Below are positions 1 through 6,675 of a stretch of DNA of 64,000 nt, in pieces. A model generated the notes under the pieces. It saw only the letters and a program-made list of their open reading frames with translations, did no database searches and had not been told where the DNA came from. Position 1 is the stretch's first letter, and each line of letters starts with the position of its first letter. This DNA is from Chryseobacterium tagetis. GTDB taxonomy: Bacteria > Bacteroidota > Bacteroidia > Flavobacteriales > Weeksellaceae. The stretch covers positions 264,111-328,110 of the forward strand of contig NZ_JAERSE020000006.1 in NCBI RefSeq assembly GCF_016735585.2. The letters are read 5' to 3'. The position numbers and the translations under genes are program-made.

Positions 1-2
1 TT

Positions 3-29
3 AAAAAACCGCTGTGGAAATTGAGCGGT
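3..29 (-). terminator. Stem-loop terminator
   Basis: ACCGCT (8-13) pairs with AGCGGT (24-29) across a 10-base loop. Read on the minus strand the stem is followed by a run of T, so it would end the transcript of the small secreted protein at 83-445. Related stems occur at 2657-2680 and 6621-6645. Confidence 0.6.
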
Positions 30-82
30 GTTATGTTTGTGAATATAAGTGAGGCAATCGAACCATTAAAGTGAGATCTTTA

Positions 83-445
83 TTATTGTAGTTTTGTCTC
101 AACACCTTTTTTTAGCGCTTTTAATTCTGGTACTGTTAATTTTCGGTGATTGATTTCTTCCCATAATAATTGAGCTTTTTCAAAATCTTTTATTCCAGTT
201 TGATTTACTGCAGCTCCCCACATCAAAATTGTAAAATCTTTTTTGTTGTATAAAACTTTATCGAAAGCTACGAAAGCTCCATCATATTTTTCCACTACAT
301 TTTTAAAGTCGAATTTTCCGCCTTCTTTTGATTCGGTTTTAATAAATTCTTCCAAATCGGTGTTCATATTCTTAACGGTTTGCGAAGATAATCTGGTGCT
401 TACCAAAAAAAGTAAAATTGTAATTGTTGATAAAATTCTTTTCAT
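83..445 (-). CDS. Small secreted protein of unknown function
   Basis: This 120-residue protein is not one I recognise. It begins with a clear signal peptide: a short basic start (MKR), a hydrophobic stretch to about residue 17, and a likely cleavage before SQT near residue 21. The mature part is about 100 residues, hydrophilic and Lys/Glu-rich, without cysteines or recognisable motifs, so it is probably periplasmic or released. It lies 20 bases downstream of the kelch-repeat gene on the same strand and could be transcribed with it. A stem-loop follows its stop. The end of the gene is well supported; function is unknown. Confidence 0.6.
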   Translation of the reverse strand: MKRILSTITILLFLVSTRLSSQTVKNMNTDLEEFIKTESKEGGKFDFKNVVEKYDGAFVAFDKVLYNKKDFTILMWGAAVNQTGIKDFEKAQLLWEEINHRKLTVPELKALKKGVETKLQ

Positions 446-465
446 GATTGTTTTTATTAATATTC

Positions 466-1638
466 TTATCTAATCACCCTCACTTTCTGCAAAACCCCTT
501 TTTCATTTTTATACGTAAAAATATACGTTCCGCGGGGTACTTTTGATAAATCTATATTTTGATTGTAATATGCAAAACCTTTTCCGGCTTCTTTTCCATC
601 CAATGTATAAACAATGTATTCAAACTGGTTGCTGTTATTTTTATTACTGATCGTAAAGCCGTCTCTCTGTGCATTGGTATAAACTTTTGATTTAAATACA
701 TCTTCATTGGTTGCTGCAGCGGAAAGTGCTTCTTCGCTAATATCCGCAACCTGAATGCTTTTAATGGCTGATTTGGTTAAAGATGTTGTACTTCCACCCA
801 TGATGTATAATTTATTGTTATAAATTTCCGCAGCAGCATGTCTTCGCGGGATCATGTTTGAAGATAATTGATGCAGTTTATTGGTTTCAGTATCAAAATA
901 GGCTAAAAAAGTCTGATTATTATAACCGCCTGCAATAAAAATCTTATTACCGGATACTGCTAATGAATGACCGGATATCCCGGAAGGCATCGTATATTGC
1001 TCAGTCCAAAGATTTTTGTTGAGATCGTAAACATCGATCAGGCGGGATGAGGTACCATTAAAACCACCAATGACATACAGTTTATCATTCACAATTTTGC
1101 CTTTTGTTTCTCTGGCTTTAGGCATATCCGGTAATGGATGCCATGTATCTGAAGCAATATCATAGTATTGGAATCTGTTAGAAAATACTGTGGTGGCGGC
1201 ATTGTTTAGCCCGCTTCCTCCGAATGTATATATTTTTCCATTATGAATGGCAGAACCTGCATTTCCTGTATAGGAATGATTAACAGCTCCCTTCGTTACT
1301 TTATGAGTTGCAAGATCTACAATTTCAAGATGGCTATTTCCCCAGCCGTTAAAAATATAAACTTTATTATTGTAAGTCTCCGAATTGGCGAATCTTTTAG
1401 GAAGCAGGGTAGAGTTGATCACACTCCAGCGGTTATCTTTTATACTGTATTTCTCAATAAAGTTGGCATTGCCATCGGTGTCTTTATACCCATTGCTTAC
1501 ATAAATATTATCATCTACAATGACGCTGCTTATAGCTCCCCTGCCCACAGACATATCCGAAAGATGTTTAAAATTTAGGGTTTGTGCATTCGCGAAGAAT
1601 AAGCCGAAAAACGAAAAGAGAAATAATTTTGTTTTCAA
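466..1638 (-). CDS. Kelch-repeat protein with T9SS sorting domain
   Basis: The 390-residue protein has an N-terminal signal peptide ending near ANAQ, then repeated kelch-like units of about 50 residues carrying the usual pattern of hydrophobic strand, Gly-Gly and a spaced Tyr/Trp (for example YVIGGFNG, FIAGGYNN, YIMGGSTT). These should fold as a beta-propeller. The last 75 or so residues are a type A T9SS sorting domain, with the typical ending DLSKVPRGTYIFTY...KVRVIR. The protein is therefore predicted to cross the outer membrane through T9SS and be attached to the surface or released. The ligand of the propeller cannot be told from sequence. Type A sorting domains are a hallmark of Bacteroidetes. 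Confidence 0.85.
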   Translation of the reverse strand: MKTKLFLFSFFGLFFANAQTLNFKHLSDMSVGRGAISSVIVDDNIYVSNGYKDTDGNANFIEKYSIKDNRWSVINSTLLPKRFANSETYNNKVYIFNGWGNSHLEIVDLATHKVTKGAVNHSYTGNAGSAIHNGKIYTFGGSGLNNAATTVFSNRFQYYDIASDTWHPLPDMPKARETKGKIVNDKLYVIGGFNGTSSRLIDVYDLNKNLWTEQYTMPSGISGHSLAVSGNKIFIAGGYNNQTFLAYFDTETNKLHQLSSNMIPRRHAAAEIYNNKLYIMGGSTTSLTKSAIKSIQVADISEEALSAAATNEDVFKSKVYTNAQRDGFTISNKNNSNQFEYIVYTLDGKEAGKGFAYYNQNIDLSKVPRGTYIFTYKNEKGVLQKVRVIR

Positions 1639-1720
1639 TGGTGGTGGGATTTGGTTTTAAAGATAGGGAAAAGTCACGGATTGAGAATTGACAATGTTGA
1701 GTTTGGGTTGAAATGGGAAA

Positions 1721-1748
1721 CTGCTCTGGAGTTGAGCGTTTTTTTGTA
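1721..1748. repeat. Degenerate member of the GCTC/GAGC stem-loop family
   Basis: GCTC (1723-1726) and GAGC (1734-1737) flank a TGGAGTT loop close to the loop of the terminator at 2657-2680, followed on the plus strand by a T run. It sits just beyond the stop of the membrane-protein gene 1792-2583. The stem is short, so termination here is doubtful. Confidence 0.3.
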
Positions 1749-1791
1749 TTTATTGGTATGAGCGAGACACTTGTACCAGTAGGGGGGAATA

Positions 1792-2583
1792 TTATAGATT
1801 TGGTAATGATTTAACAGTAGTAGCTTTAGTTTTGTCATCCAGCAATTCGTCTATCTTTTTAATCATTAATTTATCTTCTTTTTTTTCATTCTTATATCTG
1901 ATAAAAATATAGGTATCATTTTTATAATATTTTTCAATAATTTCTTTATTATTAAATTCGTGTTTTAAAACAGGAAAATTAGTAAGCATATCAGACGGTG
2001 TTGAAATAACTGACCTTGGAGCTAAATAGTTTAATACATTCAGTCCTATGATTCCAATTATAAAGATGTGAAAAAAATCAACTTCAAATGGGATATCATT
2101 ATTGTTATCATTTTTTTCATTCTTTATTCTTCTTGTCAGTTCTTTTGTATTAAAGCTATAAATTATTAAATACAAAGAAAAACTGTATGTTAAAAACATA
2201 AATGGAGCTGTATATAATAAGATGTCATTTGCTTTTGAAAGAATAAATGAAATTATTGTTATAATTAAAATTACGATTCCTAAATATAATTTATATAATA
2301 AAGATTCTTTAAATATAACTTTTCCAATATGACTTCCTAAAGTATTAAAAGAAAAAATAAGTAATACATAATAAATCATATAGTTGATTCCTTCAAAAAT
2401 TATATGACTTACTGAAAAATATGATAAAATCCATGTACCTGATCCTATTAATATCAAGTCAATATATTGCATGATTGCACCAATAAATGAAGTAGTAATA
2501 CCAATTTTAGTTAAGATATTAGCGTATTTTTCAATTGCTGATTCAGTGTGTTGATTCAATTTAAAGTTTTGTAAAATTTTCAT
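1792..2583 (-). CDS. Multi-pass membrane protein of unknown function
   Basis: This 263-residue protein is unrecognised. Hydrophobic segments lie at about residues 25-48, 66-80, 98-116, 121-143 and 170-188, followed by a charged C-terminal domain of about 70 residues rich in Lys, Glu and Tyr. It has no signal peptide and no motif I can name. The gene is AT-rich (one 60-base sample at 2221-2280 has 13 G+C), like the accessory genes at 4-6.6 kb and unlike groEL. It stands alone, with separate regulatory gaps on both sides. The ORF is well formed, but function and even family are unknown. Confidence 0.6.
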   Translation of the reverse strand: MKILQNFKLNQHTESAIEKYANILTKIGITTSFIGAIMQYIDLILIGSGTWILSYFSVSHIIFEGINYMIYYVLLIFSFNTLGSHIGKVIFKESLLYKLYLGIVILIITIISFILSKANDILLYTAPFMFLTYSFSLYLIIYSFNTKELTRRIKNEKNDNNNDIPFEVDFFHIFIIGIIGLNVLNYLAPRSVISTPSDMLTNFPVLKHEFNNKEIIEKYYKNDTYIFIRYKNEKKEDKLMIKKIDELLDDKTKATTVKSLPNL

Positions 2584-2652
2584 ATAATTAGTTTTAGCTA
2601 AAAATAAATAATATAATGTATTTAACTATTGGAAAAATTATTTAAGTTCACC

Positions 2653-2680
2653 AAAAAACCGCTCTGGTCATTGAGCGGTT
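2653..2680 (-). terminator. Stem-loop terminator
   Basis: AACCGCTC (2657-2664) pairs perfectly with GAGCGGTT (2673-2680). On the minus strand the stem is followed by six T, so it terminates the TPR-protein gene 2750-3544. Confidence 0.75.
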
Positions 2681-2749
2681 ATCTATTATTCTTTATAGGA
2701 TATTTAATAGAATTATCTACGTCTTATCCTGTCTTTATTTAATTGTCCC

Positions 2750-3544
2750 TTAGGTTTTCAAAGTATTTTTAATGAGATCAGGTAAGCCGGCCTTGTTTTG
2801 TACCCTTTCATAATATTTTTTAGACTTTTTCATCAGTTTCTCATCTGTGTTTTTGATTCCGACTTGCTGCAGGCTCAATGCGTAGCATCCATTAAAAGTG
2901 TCATCTTTTTTAAAGTTTGATTCTACCTTTTCAAAATAGGGAATAGCCTCTTCATATTTTTCATTGAGTGTTAATAATACAGCTTTAAGGCATTGAGCGT
3001 CTTTATTGGGAGTACCGTATTTATTTTCGGCAATATTTATATTTTCAAGACCATTTTTGTAGTCTTCTATAAATAAAGAGGTAAGTCCGACTCCATAATA
3101 TCCTTCAGGACTTTCAGGAAAATATTCTGTCATTTCCTGGAATTTCTTTCTGGAAAAAGTCATTCTTCCTACTTTCATAGCGAGGGTGGCAAGATTCTGT
3201 TTAAATTCTATGGATCTGTTTTGGGCAAGGCTGTCTGCAGCGTGATAGAAAACAACCGCTTCATTCTCCATATTGCTTAATCTTAAAGTATATCCGGCCC
3301 AAAAATAGGCATCGCAAAAAGATTGGTTGGTTTCTATGACTTCTGCAAAGATTTTGAAAGCGGCACCGAGGTATAGGTTTTTTTGCACAGACTTTATTCC
3401 CAGAGGATATATTTGATTGAATCTTTCAGTATCCGGTTTTTTACAATAGGTTCTGTTTCCTAAAAAATAATCTGTCTGAGTTTGCTGAGCCTGAATATTG
3501 ATCAGACATGACAGCATTAAAAAAAGCAATACAATTTGTTTCAT
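2750..3544 (-). CDS. Secreted TPR-repeat protein
   Basis: The 264-residue protein starts with a signal peptide (MKQIVLLFLMLSCLINIQAQ, cleavage after QAQ). A Cys occurs in it, but LMLSC lies early in the hydrophobic core, so a signal peptidase I product is more likely than a lipoprotein. From about residue 50 the sequence is helical with tetratricopeptide-like units: alternating small and aromatic residues such as AYFWAGYTLRLSN, GYYGVGLTSLFIEDY and DTFNGCYALSLQQVG. Such proteins act as periplasmic scaffolds; the partner is unknown. A terminator follows. The start fits the signal peptide, and I see no alternative. Confidence 0.7.
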   Translation of the reverse strand: MKQIVLLFLMLSCLINIQAQQTQTDYFLGNRTYCKKPDTERFNQIYPLGIKSVQKNLYLGAAFKIFAEVIETNQSFCDAYFWAGYTLRLSNMENEAVVFYHAADSLAQNRSIEFKQNLATLAMKVGRMTFSRKKFQEMTEYFPESPEGYYGVGLTSLFIEDYKNGLENINIAENKYGTPNKDAQCLKAVLLTLNEKYEEAIPYFEKVESNFKKDDTFNGCYALSLQQVGIKNTDEKLMKKSKKYYERVQNKAGLPDLIKNTLKT

Positions 3545-3740
3545 GGGTTAAGTTTATACAAGAGAAAATATTGGCTAATGATAGCCAATGCACAATTTTA
3601 ATTCAGTTTTTTGAACGGGCTAAACTAAGAAAAAAATGTGAAAAAGAACAATGGAATATTTTAAAGGGGTTCTTTTGTTGGCTCAAAGTCAACAGGTTTT
3701 ATTTTGCTAAAATGAAATATAAAAATTACTAAACTCCGTC

Positions 3741-3769
3741 ACAACTCTGTTTGCGATCTCCGTCGTTGT
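3741..3769. repeat. Degenerate direct copy of the 3825-3853 palindrome arm
   Basis: These 29 bases match 3825-3853 at 23 positions, with the differences grouped in adjacent pairs (CT/TC, TA/CG, TG/GT). The copies are 84 bases apart in the same orientation, so this is an older relic of the REP-like palindrome beside it. Confidence 0.55.
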
Positions 3770-3808
3770 TATTTGATTTAAAACAAGGTTGTTTATCATA
3801 AAATGCAT

Positions 3809-3850
3809 ACGCAGGAGATTACAAACAACCTTGTTTGTAATCTCCTGCGT
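3809..3850. repeat. REP-like perfect palindrome 1
   Basis: Arms of 18 bases (3809-3826 and 3833-3850) are perfectly complementary around the loop AACCTT. There is no T run, so this is not a normal terminator. It resembles REP-type palindromes mobilised by Y1-transposase (RAYT) proteins, but no RAYT gene lies in the window. It sits beyond the stop of the symE-like gene. Confidence 0.7.
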
Positions 3851-3871
3851 TGTACAAAAGTCTTACGCAAG

Positions 3872-3911
3872 TTGCGGGAAACAAAATGCAAGTGTATTTT
3901 GTTTCCCGCAA
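3872..3911. repeat. REP-like perfect palindrome 2
   Basis: Arms of 16 bases (3872-3887 and 3896-3911) are perfectly complementary around an 8-base loop. The arm sequence differs from palindrome 1, which lies 22 bases away. Together they form a tandem hairpin pair just downstream of the symE-like stop codon. Confidence 0.7.
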
Positions 3912-3960
3912 TAGTGTTTGTAATGAAATGCAAAATCATCAACTCAGATTGGTTACCTTA

Positions 3961-4146
3961 TTATTTCTCTTTTTTATCGACAGTTATCGTAAGCTTGTTT
4001 TTCTTTTGGGTGATATCTACTATTTGCCCTTCTTTAAAACCTAGCTTTTCCAGCCATTTTCCTTTAAGCCGGATTTCCGGAACAGTTATTATCCTGTCCG
4101 TACTTGTTTGGTATCTCGTATGAATTTTAAGTTTTCTTGAATTCAT
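3961..4146 (-). CDS. symE: SymE-family toxin-like protein
   Basis: The 61-residue protein matches the SymE toxin family: a Lys-rich start (MNSRKLKIHTRYQ), the core PEIRLKGKWLEKLGFKEGQIVDI and a short basic tail. SymE proteins have an AbrB-like fold; in E. coli SymE is an SOS-induced toxin linked to RNA cleavage and nucleoid condensation and is held down by the antisense RNA SymR. The frame stays open upstream to 4293, but homology begins at the ATG at 4144-4146, so I chose that start. A candidate structured RNA lies upstream on the same strand and two strong palindromes lie downstream. No antisense SymR equivalent is evident. Family assignment is confident; toxicity here is inferred. Confidence 0.75.
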   Translation of the reverse strand: MNSRKLKIHTRYQTSTDRIITVPEIRLKGKWLEKLGFKEGQIVDITQKKNKLTITVDKKEK

Positions 4147-4349
4147 CATTCTTATATTTTGTGTGTTTTTTATTGGTTGTAAAGGAGGATGTTTTGGTAA
4201 AACCTGAACCAAGCCCAGTGAATATTTTAGAATTTGTGTTTTTCTAAAAGCCCTAAAGCCGCAATGGATTGTACACTCCATTGTAACATACATGATACTT
4301 TATATGGAAGAGTAGGCTTAGAAAAAATATTGTAGAAGAGTAGAACTGC

Positions 4350-4560
4350 ATAAAAATAAAAACGGCATGAGACTCTACAATATCTGTCATAGAGGTACTG
4401 GTATACCGTGCAACAGATAAGAGAGCTCACGCCTATGTCGTGAGCTTCATACTTATCATCTTGTTGCTTTAAAAATTACCAGTTTTCTATGACAAGATTC
4501 TAAGCAATAGCTTCTATATTTCGTTGAAGTATCGCAAAATTACATTTTCGAATGTAATCT
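4350..4560 (-). ncRNA. Candidate structured small RNA upstream of symE
   Basis: On the minus strand a -7 box (TATATTTG at 4573-4566) is followed by a stem-loop (4558-4539), a second hairpin (4446-4424, AGCTCACG/CGTGAGCT) and a long terminal stem: GGCGTGAG (4433-4426) pairs with CTCATGCC (4371-4364), with inner pairs CTCT/AGAG and TATCTGT/ACAGATA. The end is U-rich (TTTTTATTTTT, 4362-4352), as in an intrinsic terminator. One pair is G-U on the minus strand but A-C on the plus strand, which favours minus. It could be a free RNA of about 210 bases or an attenuating leader of symE. I cannot assign it to a known RNA family. Confidence 0.45.
4539..4558. repeat. 8-bp stem-loop between xre and symE
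   Basis: ATTACATT (4539-4546) and AATGTAAT (4551-4558) enclose TTCG on the plus strand (CGAA on the minus strand). If the minus-strand promoter at 4566-4573 is used, this hairpin forms the extreme 5' end of that RNA, where it could protect against decay. Confidence 0.5.
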
Positions 4561-4565
4561 ATTGG

Positions 4566-4573
4566 CAAATATA
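4566..4573 (-). promoter_or_regulatory. Minus-strand -7 box for the RNA/symE transcript
   Basis: Read on the minus strand this is TATATTTG, an exact match to the Bacteroidetes -7 consensus TAnnTTTG. The expected -33 region falls at about 4592-4600, inside the 16-base palindrome at 4591-4606. No good TTTG is seen there. Confidence 0.4.
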
Positions 4574-4590
4574 ATATATTTTCTTAATTA

Positions 4591-4606
4591 TGGTAATATA
4601 TTACCA
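4591..4606. promoter_or_regulatory. Perfect 16-base palindrome, likely operator
   Basis: TGGTAATATATTACCA is a perfect palindrome ending 48 bases before the probable ATG of the XRE gene. Its symmetry and place suggest a site for the dimeric regulator encoded next to it. It also overlaps the -33 position of the opposing minus-strand promoter, so one bound dimer could control both directions. Binding is inferred. Confidence 0.5.
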
Positions 4607-4653
4607 TGGAATATTTAATTGAAATTCCAAAATTGCTACTAATTATAAAATTA

Positions 4654-4914
4654 ATGGATAGCAAAGAAGTTTTAAAATTGTATATGCAATGTTTTTCTGA
4701 ACATCTCAAGGAGATAAGAAAGAAAAAATATAATTCTATGGATGCTGTTGCACAAAATTCAGTTTTTGATTCCAGTAATTATAATAAATATGAAAATGGT
4801 AAAGGAAATCCAACCATTGAAACTATTCTTAAAATGGCTTCAGTATTTAAAATTCCGCCGAAGGAATTATTTGATTTTGACTTCGATATAGAAAAATATA
4901 AAATTGATGAATAA
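4654..4914 (+). CDS. XRE-family helix-turn-helix regulator
   Basis: The protein (86 residues from the chosen start MDSKEV) is a compact helix-turn-helix of the XRE/Cro family: LKEIRKKKYNSMDAVAQ (helices 1-2), SSNYNKYENGKGNPTIETILKMASVF (recognition helix region with the usual YE.G...P) and IPPKELFDF. An in-frame ATG at 4606 would add 16 hydrophobic residues and would overlap the palindrome at 4591-4606. Most family members start close to the first helix, so I prefer 4654. It is divergent from the candidate RNA and symE, which suggests control of that unit and of itself. The C-terminal tail is acidic (DFDFDIEKYKIDE). Confidence 0.75.
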   Translation: MDSKEVLKLYMQCFSEHLKEIRKKKYNSMDAVAQNSVFDSSNYNKYENGKGNPTIETILKMASVFKIPPKELFDFDFDIEKYKIDE

Positions 4915-4939
4915 ATCCTAGTGAGAACTAGGATTTATT
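4910..4939 (+). terminator. Terminator overlapping the xre stop codon
   Basis: AATAAATCCTAG (4910-4921) pairs perfectly with CTAGGATTTATT (4928-4939) around TGAGAA. The TAA stop of the XRE gene lies in the left arm, and the right arm leads into a T-rich stretch. The stem also reads on the minus strand, where the HD-protein gene ends at 4982. Confidence 0.65.
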
Positions 4940-4981
4940 ATTTTATTGACTTAAGTTGGAGATTTTGAGTAGCAGGAAGAG

Positions 4982-6586
4982 CTATTTCATGTCTAACTCT
5001 TTCATATATTGTTTGATTTTATTCTCAATTTCAGTAAATTCTTTAGCTGTATTAAATGTTCTTCTAACATATATTCTTTTTATAAATACATTTGTTTGAC
5101 TTAAAAAGTAAAATTCATCATTAATTTTATTCCAATCGTCCCTTACACCATTTACATGTTCTTGATCAATTAATACTAGCTTAGATTTTTCAATACCTTT
5201 AAGACCAAAATTTGAAGAATAATGTTCTTGAATATATATTTTTTTTTCTTCGTTTTCAAGCTTGGATTTAAGCTTGATCATTTTATTAGGATCATATCTA
5301 TGAATTTCTTCTTTTTCTTTAAGAGCTTTCACGTAATCTTTTATATTATGAATTTTTTCCTCATCTATTTTATCTACTTGTATATTTTCTCGCATTTCGA
5401 TAGCCTTTTTCCATAAATTTCGATCCAATAATTCATCTAATACATCATTTTCAACGCATCCAGCTTCACAAATTTTACATCCATTATTGTCCAATATTGT
5501 TTTTAGTGTATTATTAAAAAAATATTCATCACCATTTTTGCAATAGAAGTTTTCAAAACTATCATAGTCTTTTATATTCTCTAATGCGCTTTCATTTTCT
5601 AAATTTCTAAAAACAAAATCTAACATTGCATTTGTTGCACAATTTGTTTTATGAAAGTAAACTTGTGTATATAAATGATTTCTTGACTGAATAAATCTAA
5701 TAATTGAGTCTAGGCCACTTTTCTTAATCCCTAAAGTAAATTTTCCTTGATGTTCAACAGGTAAAAGTGAAGCTAAAATTCGACTTTGGTCAAAAAAACC
5801 ATACTTTACACCAGAATAAAAACTATCTCTATATAAATAATCCATCCTATCAGCATCAAATGGAAAGCTCGCAATTATTGAATTGAAATAATTTGTGAAA
5901 TTTTTACCTTCAATTTCAATCTCATAGTCAGGTAAAAATTCTGGATCAATCATCTTGAGAATATTTTTTATTCTTAATAAATGTATGATTTCCTTAGATT
6001 CGTCCGTAAAATTCTGGTTTTCCTTAAGTGTATGAATCAAATTTATAACAAATACACATGAAACTAGTTCATGTTCGATTTTATCATTTTTTAAATTTTT
6101 TAAATCTATATACTTTTCGAAGTAATTTAAATATTCATTAAATATATTTTTTTTAGTGTAAAGAATTTCTAATAGTTGTTCACCTGTAATTGTAAAATCA
6201 TCAAACTTATGAGAGGTTGGTCCATGCCCTATATCGTGCAAAAGAGCTGCTAATCGAAGTTCTTGTAAAATTACTTCTTGTTTATTTTTTTCTTTAATGT
6301 AATCAATTACTGAAAAATATTTTTTATCTACACCATATTTTTGTTTTTTTAAGTAAGTTGTTTCTACATTCTCATTGGATTTATTATATATCATTTCTGC
6401 CAAATGCATAACACCAATTGAATGCTCAAATCTTGTATGATTTGCTCCTGGAAATATATAATTAAGCAATGTATTTTGTTTTACTTTTCTTAACCTCCCA
6501 AAAATTTTTTGATTAATTATAAATTCTTCTATCTCAGTGATTTCGATTAACCCATGTATTGGATCTAAAATTTTTCCTGTTTTCAT
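4982..6586 (-). CDS. HD-domain phosphohydrolase (SAMHD1/dGTPase-like)
   Basis: The 534-residue protein belongs to the HD superfamily of metal-dependent phosphohydrolases. The start KILDPIHGLIEI is typical of the SAMHD1/YdhJ-like branch. The metal ligands are visible: H55 in RFEHSIG, H117-D118 in ALLHDIGHG, and the later Asp in FPFDADRMDYL, followed by the usual RDSFYSGVKYGFFD region. Relatives cleave deoxynucleoside triphosphates or other phosphate esters; the substrate here is not known. The C-terminal 200 residues are Lys/Glu-rich and less conserved. The gene is much more AT-rich than groEL next door (60-base samples at 5221 and 6061 contain 15 and 11 G+C), suggesting acquisition together with the xre/symE patch. 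A phage-defence role is possible but unsupported. Confidence 0.8.
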   Translation of the reverse strand: MKTGKILDPIHGLIEITEIEEFIINQKIFGRLRKVKQNTLLNYIFPGANHTRFEHSIGVMHLAEMIYNKSNENVETTYLKKQKYGVDKKYFSVIDYIKEKNKQEVILQELRLAALLHDIGHGPTSHKFDDFTITGEQLLEILYTKKNIFNEYLNYFEKYIDLKNLKNDKIEHELVSCVFVINLIHTLKENQNFTDESKEIIHLLRIKNILKMIDPEFLPDYEIEIEGKNFTNYFNSIIASFPFDADRMDYLYRDSFYSGVKYGFFDQSRILASLLPVEHQGKFTLGIKKSGLDSIIRFIQSRNHLYTQVYFHKTNCATNAMLDFVFRNLENESALENIKDYDSFENFYCKNGDEYFFNNTLKTILDNNGCKICEAGCVENDVLDELLDRNLWKKAIEMRENIQVDKIDEEKIHNIKDYVKALKEKEEIHRYDPNKMIKLKSKLENEEKKIYIQEHYSSNFGLKGIEKSKLVLIDQEHVNGVRDDWNKINDEFYFLSQTNVFIKRIYVRRTFNTAKEFTEIENKIKQYMKELDMK

Positions 6587-6613
6587 TTTTGATTATAGTT
6601 TTAAATTATTTGT

Positions 6614-6645
6614 AAAATAAAACCGCTCTGCTATACAGAGCGGTT
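6614..6645 (-). terminator. groEL terminator
   Basis: AACCGCTCTG (6621-6630) pairs perfectly with CAGAGCGGTT (6636-6645) around CTATA. On the minus strand it is followed by TTTTATTTTA. It lies 30 bases past the groEL stop and before the HD-protein gene. Confidence 0.8.
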
Positions 6646-6675
6646 AGTATATTAATTTGCCTCGGTCGCTGACCG

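Noticed and set aside
3741..3853. Possible CRISPR array
   Set aside because: Only two imperfect repeats 84 bases apart, one of them part of a large palindrome; no cas genes in the window.
3508..4123. Plus-strand ORFs across the palindromes and opposite symE
   Set aside because: They are read through inverted repeats and antisense to better genes; no family resemblance.
4227..4430. A 67-residue minus-strand ORF between xre and symE
   Set aside because: It runs through the hairpin-rich region and has no recognisable features; the pairing pattern explains the sequence better than coding.
4381..4446. tRNA-like cloverleaf
   Set aside because: The nested stems have no acceptor stem, T-loop or anticodon arm of the right size.
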